Shown one piece after another: positions 16,554 to 22,990 of a stretch of DNA of 36,436 nucleotides (its first letter is position 1; every line of letters begins with the position of its first letter). Origin of the DNA: Actinomycetes bacterium (GTDB lineage Bacteria; Actinomycetota; Acidimicrobiia; Acidimicrobiales; Bog-793). The position numbers and the translations under genes are program-made. The DNA is taken from contig JAJZLV010000113.1 in the NCBI GenBank assembly GCA_021803215.1, positions 1 to 36,436 on the forward strand, written 5' to 3'. A model generated the notes under the pieces. That model was given only the letters and a program-made list of their open reading frames with translations, did no database searches and was not told the DNA's origin.

Positions 16554-17957
16554 ATGGAAGACCAGCACCCGATCGAGGGCGAGGGGCGAGGGGAGGAGAC
16601 TCCGCCTGAAGAGGTGGCCGCGGTGGTGCCGCGAGCCGGGCGCCCGCGCATCGAAGGGGTGCAGGCAGGCGTGGCGGCCGGACTGGTGCCGCCCCGCCCG
16701 GAGCCCTCTCCCGCCAACAGGACCGTTCCCCGCCACATGGCCACGGAACGGATCTACGAGCAGCCGGTGCCCGACGAGATCATCGAGGGCGTCGAGCTGC
16801 CGGACTGGACCGATCCTCCCACTCGAGAGGTGCCGAAGATCCTCCTGCAGCCAGACACCCCGGCCGGCCCCGCCATCTCCGAGCCGGTCTGGCGGGAGTC
16901 GCAGAGCGACTTCGACCAGGACCAGGAGGCATTCGCCGAGATCGTGAGCGGCTCCGTGCCGGTGGTGGCCCATGACGAGGCGGTCGACGAGGACGACTTC
17001 TCCTACGAACCGCCGCCCCGGGTGGACCACGAGCACCAGCCGTCTCCGGTGGCTGCGCAAGAGGCTCCGGCGCTCGGGGCCGTGCCAAGCTTCCCGACCA
17101 CCCGGCGGGGGAAGGGCTTCTTGCGCGACCCGGCCGAGAGGAAGGGGCGGAGCGCCCTTGTCGCCACCATCACGGGGGTCGTCATCGGCGGGATCGCCCT
17201 CGCCTGCTTCTGGGCGGGTCCGGCCGCCGCCCTCGCGCTCTGCGCTCTGCTGCTCCTGCTGGCGGCGGCCGAGCTCTACCAGACCCTTCGAAGGGCTCAC
17301 TACCAGCCGGCCACGCTGCTCGGGCTGATCGCGGCGCCCGGCTTCGCGGTCGCCACCTACCTGAAAGGCCCGCAGGCGGTTCCACTCTTGATGGCGGTGG
17401 CCGTCGTCGCCACCATCTGCTGGTACCTGTTCGGCGTCGTGAAGCACCGGGTGGTCGTGAACGCCTCGGTCACGATGCTCGGCATCGGCTGGATCGCCCT
17501 CCTCGGCTCGTTCGTCGGCCTGCTGCTCGATCCGAGCGCCTTTCCTGCCCGCCACGGCGTCGCCTACCTCCTCGGGGCGATCGAAGCGACGGTCGGCTAC
17601 GACGTCGGCGGCTATGCCATCGGGAGCACGCTCGGGCGCCACAAGCTGGTCCCGGCGCTCTCGCCCAACAAGACCTGGGAAGGCCTGATCGGCGGCTCGC
17701 TTTGCGCCGTTGTCGTGGCTCTTGGCATCACCTCCCAGATGTCTCCTTGGACGCTCGACCGGGCGGCGGTGCTCGGCCTCGTGGTGGCGGTCCTCGCTCC
17801 GATCGGCGACCTCGTCGAGTCGATGGTCAAGCGGGACCTTAAGGTGAAGGACATGGGACGCCTCCTGCCGGCCCACGGCGGCGTTCTCGACCGCCTCGAT
17901 GCCATGCTCTTCGTGCTCCCGGCCGCCTACTTCCTCGTCCGGCTCTTCCACGCCTGA
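16554..17957 (+). CDS. cdsA: Phosphatidate cytidylyltransferase with long cytosolic N-terminal extension
   Basis: Makes CDP-diacylglycerol from phosphatidate and CTP for phospholipid synthesis in the membrane. The C-terminal 270 residues carry about eight hydrophobic helices and the family signature: LSPNKTWEGLIGGSL, then GDLVESMVKRDLKVKDMGRLLPAHGGVLDRLDAM. The first 195 residues are unusual: an acidic, Pro/Glu-rich, low-complexity segment (for example DEAVDEDDFSYEPPPR) ending in a basic RRGKGFLRDPAERKGRS just before the first helix. Most CdsA proteins are about 270-300 residues. GGGAG before ATG 16554 supports the start, but a downstream in-frame start cannot be excluded. It is followed by dxr after 1 bp. 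Confidence 0.93.
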   Translation: MEDQHPIEGEGRGEETPPEEVAAVVPRAGRPRIEGVQAGVAAGLVPPRPEPSPANRTVPRHMATERIYEQPVPDEIIEGVELPDWTDPPTREVPKILLQPDTPAGPAISEPVWRESQSDFDQDQEAFAEIVSGSVPVVAHDEAVDEDDFSYEPPPRVDHEHQPSPVAAQEAPALGAVPSFPTTRRGKGFLRDPAERKGRSALVATITGVVIGGIALACFWAGPAAALALCALLLLLAAAELYQTLRRAHYQPATLLGLIAAPGFAVATYLKGPQAVPLLMAVAVVATICWYLFGVVKHRVVVNASVTMLGIGWIALLGSFVGLLLDPSAFPARHGVAYLLGAIEATVGYDVGGYAIGSTLGRHKLVPALSPNKTWEGLIGGSLCAVVVALGITSQMSPWTLDRAAVLGLVVAVLAPIGDLVESMVKRDLKVKDMGRLLPAHGGVLDRLDAMLFVLPAAYFLVRLFHA

Positions 17958-17958
17958 G

Positions 17959-19134
17959 ATGGGCGAGCGACGACGCATAGCCATCGCCGGCTCGACCGGC
18001 TCGATCGGCACCCAGGCGATAGACGTGGTCCAGTCGAGCGACTCCTTCGAGGTGGTGGCGATCGGCGCCTCGAGCTCGACCGAGCGCCTGGCCGAGCAGG
18101 CCGCCGCCCTCCGCCCGAAGGTTGTGGCTCTGGCCGATGGGTCGAAGGCGGCCGAGCTGGCTGACCGGCTGCCGCCCGGGAGCGAGCTGCGGGCGGGGAG
18201 AGGGGCGATCGCCTCTCTTGCCGAGCTGGCCGAGGTCGAGGTGGTGCTGAACGCCGTCGTCGGCTTCGCCGGCCTCGACGTCACGGTGAGCACGCTCGAG
18301 CGCGGGAAGCGCCTCGCCCTCGCCAACAAGGAGTCACTCATCGCCGGGGCGCCCGTGGTGCAGCGAGCCCGCCAGACGCCGGGCGCCGAGATCCTGCCGG
18401 TCGACTCCGAGCACTGCGCCATCCACCAGTGCCTCTCTGCCAGCCGGGCGGCCGGCTCCGAGCTCTCCCGCATCGTGCTCACCGCCAGCGGCGGGCCCTT
18501 CCGGGGCCGGAAGACAGAGGACCTGCGCCAGGTGACCGTGGCCGAGGCTCTCGACCACCCGACCTGGTCGATGGGTCCCAAGATCACCGTCGACTCATCG
18601 ACCCTCATGAACAAAGGCCTCGAGGTGCTCGAGGCGAAGGAGCTCTTCGGCGCCTCGACCGACCAGATCGAGGTGGTGGTGCACCCGCAGTCGATCGTCC
18701 ACTCGATGGTGGAGTTCTGCGACGGCGCCACGATCGCCCAGCTCTCCGAGCCCGACATGCGCCTTCCGATCGGCTACTGCCTCGGCTACCCGGACCGCCT
18801 CCAGCTGCCCTATGGCTCGATCGACTGGAGCCGGCTCTCGTTCTTGCAGTTCGAAACCCCCGACTACGAGACCTTCGCCTGCCTGAAGCTGGCCTTCGAA
18901 GCCGGCCGGCTGGGCGGGGCGGCTCCCGCCTGGCTGAACGCAGCCAACGAGGTGGCCGTGGCAGGCTTTCTCGAAGGGCGCCTCGGCTGGTGCCAGATCG
19001 CAGAGGTGGTGGGAGAGACCATGGCCCGCTTTGAGGCGAGCGAGCTCGGGCGGATCGGGGACGTCCTCGAGGCCGACCTCCTCGCCCGCCAGCGGGCGCG
19101 AGAGGTGATCGCCTCGCTCGGCCAGGCGGCGTGA
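17959..19134 (+). CDS. dxr: 1-deoxy-D-xylulose 5-phosphate reductoisomerase
   Basis: Converts 1-deoxyxylulose 5-phosphate to 2-C-methylerythritol 4-phosphate with NADPH, the committed step of the MEP isoprenoid pathway. It is 391 residues from ATG 17959. Visible motifs are IAGSTGSIGTQAIDVV (NADPH), LALANKESLIAGA, LPVDSEHCAIHQCL (metal and substrate), TASGGPFRG, HPTWSMGPKITVDSSTLMNK, and AWLNAANEVAVAGFL. All active-site motifs are intact. It is separated from cdsA by 1 bp and overlaps rseP by 4 bp. ispG of the same pathway lies two genes downstream. Confidence 0.97.
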   Translation: MGERRRIAIAGSTGSIGTQAIDVVQSSDSFEVVAIGASSSTERLAEQAAALRPKVVALADGSKAAELADRLPPGSELRAGRGAIASLAELAEVEVVLNAVVGFAGLDVTVSTLERGKRLALANKESLIAGAPVVQRARQTPGAEILPVDSEHCAIHQCLSASRAAGSELSRIVLTASGGPFRGRKTEDLRQVTVAEALDHPTWSMGPKITVDSSTLMNKGLEVLEAKELFGASTDQIEVVVHPQSIVHSMVEFCDGATIAQLSEPDMRLPIGYCLGYPDRLQLPYGSIDWSRLSFLQFETPDYETFACLKLAFEAGRLGGAAPAWLNAANEVAVAGFLEGRLGWCQIAEVVGETMARFEASELGRIGDVLEADLLARQRAREVIASLGQAA

Positions 19135-20468
19135 GCTCGGCCGCAGCTCCGCCGCGGTCGGCGGACCGCCCCAGCACGGCCCTCGCCTTCTTGCGCCTCG
19201 GCCTCGTCGTGGGCGCCGGCGTCGCGGCCGCCGTCCTCCTCGGAGCGCTGAACGTCCTGGTGGTCGTCGCGGCCATCGTCGCCATGGTGATGATCCACGA
19301 GCTCGGCCACTTCGTCGCCGCCAAGGCGAGCGGCATGAAGGTGACCGAGTACTACTTCGGCTTCGGGCCGCGGCTCTGGTCGGTGCGAAGGGGCGAGACC
19401 GAGTACGGCGTGAAGGCCCTGCCGGCCGGGGGTTACGTGAAGATCGTCGGGATGACCATGCTCGAGCAGGTCGAGGAGGCAGACGAGGCCCGTAGCTACC
19501 GCCAGGCGAGCTTCCCCCGCCGGATAGCGGTTGCGGTGGCGGGCTCGTTCATGCACATGGTCATGGCGCTCGTGCTGTGCTGGAGCTTCTTCGTCTTCGT
19601 GGGCGCTCCGGTGGCGACCAGCCCTTATGTGGTCGGCCTCATCCATTTCAAGAACGGCAAGAGCCCGGCCGAGCTCGCCGGTCTCAGAAGCGGCGACCGC
19701 TTCGTCTCGCTCGACGGCAAGAAGGTGAGCGACTTCGCCCTTCTCGAACAGGTGATCTCCTCGCACGCCGGCAGGAGCGTCCATGCCGTCGTCGAGCGCC
19801 ACGGGCACCGGTTCTCGCTCGATCTGCGTCCGGTGGCGAGCGACAAGGTCGTCGAGTACATCGACGGTCAGGCGATCCACTCCTCTTCGAAAAGGGGCAT
19901 CATCGGCGTGGAGCTCAACTCCGGCGTCAACCGCCCGACGGGTCTCTTGTCGGGCGTCCCGCACGCCTTCGACGAGTTCGGCTCCCTCGTCTCCGGCACG
20001 GTGAGCGGCCTCGCCCGGGTCTTCTCCCTCCACGGGCTCACCCAGTTCGCCCACTCGGTCGCCTCGGCCGGCAACCAGGTGAAGGGCTCGCGCTCGAGCT
20101 CGCCCTCGCCCTCCAGCGCCTCCTCCCAGTCCTCGAGCGGCAGCTCCGGACAGATCATGTCGATCGTCGGCGTCATCCAGGCCGGCTCGCAGGCCGCCAA
20201 GACGGACCCGGGCCTGCTGTTGTTGCTGCTGGCCGACATCAACCTGTTCGTCGGCCTCGTCAACCTCTTCCCGATGCTGCCGCTCGACGGCGGGCACGTG
20301 GTGATCGCCCTCTACGAGAGGATCAGGTCCCGGCGCGGCCGGCGCTACCACGCGGATGTCCTGAAGCTGCTGCCGGTCGCCTACATCTTCCTCACCTTCG
20401 TGATCATCCTCGGCCTCGGCGCCCTTTATGCGAACATCGTCCAGCCGGTTCACCTGCCAGGCGGCTAG
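19131..20468 (+). CDS. rseP: Site-2 metalloprotease (M50, RseP/Rip1 type)
   Basis: An intramembrane zinc protease that cleaves anti-sigma factors or other membrane substrates. It has 445 residues. An N-terminal helix (about 20-50) leads into the HExxH motif MIHELGHFVAAK (His56, Glu57, His60), and the third ligand lies in NLFPMLPLDGGHV (about residue 380). One PDZ domain sits between (SPAELAGLRSGDRFVSLDGKKV). A Ser-rich, low-complexity stretch (about residues 316-340) is inserted between the PDZ part and the C-terminal catalytic helix. A last helix, YIFLTFVIILGLGALY, ends the protein. The GTG start overlaps the dxr stop. dxr-rseP-ispG is the common actinobacterial order. Confidence 0.93.
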   Translation: MSSAAAPPRSADRPSTALAFLRLGLVVGAGVAAAVLLGALNVLVVVAAIVAMVMIHELGHFVAAKASGMKVTEYYFGFGPRLWSVRRGETEYGVKALPAGGYVKIVGMTMLEQVEEADEARSYRQASFPRRIAVAVAGSFMHMVMALVLCWSFFVFVGAPVATSPYVVGLIHFKNGKSPAELAGLRSGDRFVSLDGKKVSDFALLEQVISSHAGRSVHAVVERHGHRFSLDLRPVASDKVVEYIDGQAIHSSSKRGIIGVELNSGVNRPTGLLSGVPHAFDEFGSLVSGTVSGLARVFSLHGLTQFAHSVASAGNQVKGSRSSSPSPSSASSQSSSGSSGQIMSIVGVIQAGSQAAKTDPGLLLLLLADINLFVGLVNLFPMLPLDGGHVVIALYERIRSRRGRRYHADVLKLLPVAYIFLTFVIILGLGALYANIVQPVHLPGG

Positions 20469-20491
20469 GCCCTGGCAGCGGGCGGCAGGGC
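20469..20491 (+). terminator. Hairpin between rseP and ispG
   Basis: GCCCTG (20469-20474) pairs with CAGGGC (20486-20491) directly after the rseP stop. It may end the upstream transcript, but it lies right against the ispG -10 box, so it could equally be part of the ispG promoter region. Confidence 0.35.
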
Positions 20492-20493
20492 GG

Positions 20494-20499
20494 TAGTCT
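20494..20499 (+). promoter_or_regulatory. Putative -10 box of ispG (leaderless)
   Basis: TAGTCT seven nucleotides before the ATG at 20507, with no Shine-Dalgarno. Same geometry as at aroG, xerC and lat. Confidence 0.45.
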
Positions 20500-20506
20500 C
20501 TAGGTC

Positions 20507-21745
20507 ATGGCCCGTCCTGTGCTCATCACAGCCGAGAGGCGAAAGACCAGGCAGATAAGGGTTGGCGATGTCGCCATCGGCGGCGGCGCCCCCGTCAGCG
20601 TCCAGTCGATGACCACGACCAAGACGGCCGACGTCGACGGCACCCTGAGCCAGATCTACGCCCTGGCGGCCGCCGGGGCCGACATAGTCCGCTGCACCTG
20701 CAACGAGCAGGCGGCGGCCGAGGGGCTGGCTCGGATCATCCCCCGCTCGCCGGTCCCGATCGTGGCCGACATCCACTTCCATCACGAGATGGCGCTGGCA
20801 GCCCTCGAGGCCGGGGTGCACGGGCTGCGCCTCAACCCGGGCAACCTGCGAAAGCCCGAGGAGATAAAGCTGGTCGCATCCGAGGCTCGCGACCGGGGTG
20901 TGCCGATCCGCATCGGGGTCAACGCCGGCTCGCTTCACCCGGATCTCTACAAGCGCTTCGGCGGGGCCACGCCGGAGGCCCTGGTCGAGTCGGCCCGCAT
21001 GGAGCTGGCCTACTTCGAGGAGGTCGGCTTCAACGACGTGAAGATCTCGGTCAAGGCTTCGAACGTCCCTCTCATGATCGAGTCCTACCGGCTCGCCTCC
21101 GAGACCTTCGACCACCCGCTCCATCTCGGTGTGACCGAGGCCGGACCGCCTCCCGCCGGCCTCTTGAAGGCCACGGCCGGGATCGCCACCCTCCTCGCCG
21201 AGGGGATCGGGGACACGATCCGCTACTCGCTCACCGCCGACCCGGTCGAGGAGGCGAGGGCGGGCCGCCAGCTGCTGGAGGCGCTCGGCCTCAGGGAGCG
21301 AAAGGGACTCGACCTCATCGCCTGTCCCTCCTGCGGGCGGGCCGAGATCGATGTCATCGGGGTCGCCAAGCAGGTCCAGGCGGCCCTCGAGGAGAAGCAC
21401 CTGCCCATCCAGGTCGCCGTCATGGGATGCGTCGTGAACGGTCCGGGCGAGGCGCGCGAAGCCGACCTCGGGATCGCGGCCGGCCGGAAGAAGGGCCACC
21501 TGTTCATAAAGGGGAAGATCATCCGGGTAGTGCCCGAGGCCGAGATGGTGGAGGCCCTCGTGGCCGAGGCCGACCGGATCGTCGCCGAGGGGATCGAGGC
21601 CCGCCTGGCGGCGGCCGACTCGAGCGCCGAGGCAGAGGCCGCGGAGGACCGGCGGGCCCTCCTCAGCCAGAAGGGCGAGGACGTCAACAACTCCGAGGCC
21701 CGCGTCGAGCTCATAAGGAAGACCGTCGCCAGCGAGAAGGGCTGA
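20507..21745 (+). CDS. ispG: 4-hydroxy-3-methylbut-2-en-1-yl diphosphate synthase
   Basis: A [4Fe-4S] enzyme of the MEP pathway that converts methylerythritol cyclodiphosphate to HMBPP. The 412-residue protein has the TIM-barrel half (VSVQSMTTTKTADVDGT, VADIHFHHEMALAAL, LRLNPGN, RIGVNAGSLHPDL, LHLGVTEAG) and the cluster half with CPSCGR (two Cys near 275 and 278) and GCVVNGPGEA (third Cys, and the conserved Glu). The C-terminal 45 residues beyond the usual end are Ala/Glu-rich, and their sequence is poorly matched to the family. A TAGTCT box 7 nt before the ATG suggests its own leaderless promoter. Confidence 0.97.
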   Translation: MARPVLITAERRKTRQIRVGDVAIGGGAPVSVQSMTTTKTADVDGTLSQIYALAAAGADIVRCTCNEQAAAEGLARIIPRSPVPIVADIHFHHEMALAALEAGVHGLRLNPGNLRKPEEIKLVASEARDRGVPIRIGVNAGSLHPDLYKRFGGATPEALVESARMELAYFEEVGFNDVKISVKASNVPLMIESYRLASETFDHPLHLGVTEAGPPPAGLLKATAGIATLLAEGIGDTIRYSLTADPVEEARAGRQLLEALGLRERKGLDLIACPSCGRAEIDVIGVAKQVQAALEEKHLPIQVAVMGCVVNGPGEAREADLGIAAGRKKGHLFIKGKIIRVVPEAEMVEALVAEADRIVAEGIEARLAAADSSAEAEAAEDRRALLSQKGEDVNNSEARVELIRKTVASEKG

Positions 21746-21750
21746 GCGCC

Positions 21751-22977
21751 ATAACGAGCGACGAGCTGTCGGCAGTCGATGCCGACTCGCTAGACGATGT
21801 CTTCGACGTCCAAGAGCTCGCCTTCGGCTACCGGGCCGGCAAGGCGCGACGCGAGGCCGACAGGAAGCTGATCGATCCGGCCCGGGTGATCGCCAGCCGG
21901 GACCGAGGCGCCATCGTCGGTGTGGCCGAGTGGATGCCCGCCAGGATGACGCTGCCGGGAAGAGCCGTCGAACCGGTCGCAGCCGTCTCGGGTGTCGCCG
22001 TCCGGCCGACCCACCGGCGCCAGGGACGGCTGCGGGCCATGATGCGCCGGCAGCTCGACGCCCTCAACGCCGGCGCCCAGCACAGCGCGGTCCTGGTGGC
22101 GAGCGAGCCGATGATCTATCAGCGCTTCGGCTACGGGCCTGCCACTCTAGGCTCCCGCTACACCGTCGAGAAGCGAGGGCTGCAGGTCGAGACCAGGTCA
22201 AAGTCCACCGGCAGGATCGAGCTCGTCTCGGCCGACGAGGCCCGGCGGACCTTTCCCGGCCTGCTCGAGCGGGTCCAGGCCGAGCGGGCCGGAGAGGTCT
22301 TCCGCTGGGACTTCCAATGGGACTACCTCCTCGGGCGATACGACGACGGGACCAAGAGCGAGCCCTACTTCGTTCGCTACGTGGACGGCGAGGTGCTCGG
22401 AGGCTACGGGATCTATCGGATCGAGGCCGATCCGACCGGCGGTTTCGACAGGAGCATCCGGCTGGTCGAGCTCTGTGCGCCCACGCCCGCGGCCTATCTC
22501 GGGCTGTGGTCCTATCTCGTCTCGATCGACCTCGTCCCCAAGATCGAGACGGGCTGGCGCCCGGTGGACGAGCCGATCAGGTGGGCCCTTTCCGACTACC
22601 GCGCCATGAGGTGCGAGCGGACCTGCGAGCGCACCTTCGTGCGGCTGATCGACGTGGCAGAGGCGCTCGCCAGGCGCCGCTACCAGCCGAAGGGCTCGCT
22701 CGTCTTGGCGGTGCGGGATCCCTTCTGCCCCTGGAACGAGGGCGGCTACCGGATCGAGGCCGGCGAGGAGGGTGAGGCGGCGATATCGCGAACCGGAGTT
22801 GCTGGCAGCGACCTCGCCCTCGACGTCTCGACCCTCGGCTCTCTCTACCTCGGCGGGCTGAGCGCCTCTGTCCTCGCCCGGGCCGGCCTCGTCGAAGAGC
22901 TCTCGCTTGGTGCTCTCGAGAAGGCAGACCGGCTCTTTGGGGTGAGCGCGCCGCCTTTCTGCTCGGTCAGCTTCTGA
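21751..22977 (+). CDS. Eis-like GNAT N-acetyltransferase
   Basis: Resembles the Eis family of actinobacterial acetyltransferases, which modify amines, including aminoglycosides in some members. An N-terminal GNAT domain (VAAVSGVAVRPTHRRQGRLRAMMRRQL with the acetyl-CoA loop; ASEPMIYQRFGYGPAT) is followed by a second GNAT-like domain and an SCP-type C-terminal end (GSLVLAVRDPF, LGSLYLGGLSASVLARAGLV). The chain ends in a terminal Phe, as in Eis, where the C-terminal carboxylate takes part in catalysis. No ATG, GTG or TTG occurs at the expected N-terminus. ATA at 21751 lies 9 nt after GAGAAGGG, exactly where a start is expected, and CTG at 21742 is the alternative. The next ATG (21934) would delete about 60 residues of the domain. 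Its substrate is unknown. Confidence 0.75.
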   Translation: MTSDELSAVDADSLDDVFDVQELAFGYRAGKARREADRKLIDPARVIASRDRGAIVGVAEWMPARMTLPGRAVEPVAAVSGVAVRPTHRRQGRLRAMMRRQLDALNAGAQHSAVLVASEPMIYQRFGYGPATLGSRYTVEKRGLQVETRSKSTGRIELVSADEARRTFPGLLERVQAERAGEVFRWDFQWDYLLGRYDDGTKSEPYFVRYVDGEVLGGYGIYRIEADPTGGFDRSIRLVELCAPTPAAYLGLWSYLVSIDLVPKIETGWRPVDEPIRWALSDYRAMRCERTCERTFVRLIDVAEALARRRYQPKGSLVLAVRDPFCPWNEGGYRIEAGEEGEAAISRTGVAGSDLALDVSTLGSLYLGGLSASVLARAGLVEELSLGALEKADRLFGVSAPPFCSVSF

Positions 22978-22990
22978 AGGCCGCTTCAGA
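22973..22990. terminator. Bidirectional terminator spanning two stop codons
   Basis: A perfect 7-bp stem TCTGAAG-GCCG-CTTCAGA. It includes the stop codons of both convergent genes (Eis-like on plus, YhaN-like on minus). The symmetrical position suggests shared termination for both directions. Confidence 0.55.

Noticed and set aside
15720-18758. A 1,012-codon open frame on the minus strand opposite pyrH, frr, cdsA and dxr
   Set aside because: It lies wholly antisense to four well-conserved genes and its translation is Arg/Gly/Glu-rich low complexity; a by-product of high GC codon usage.
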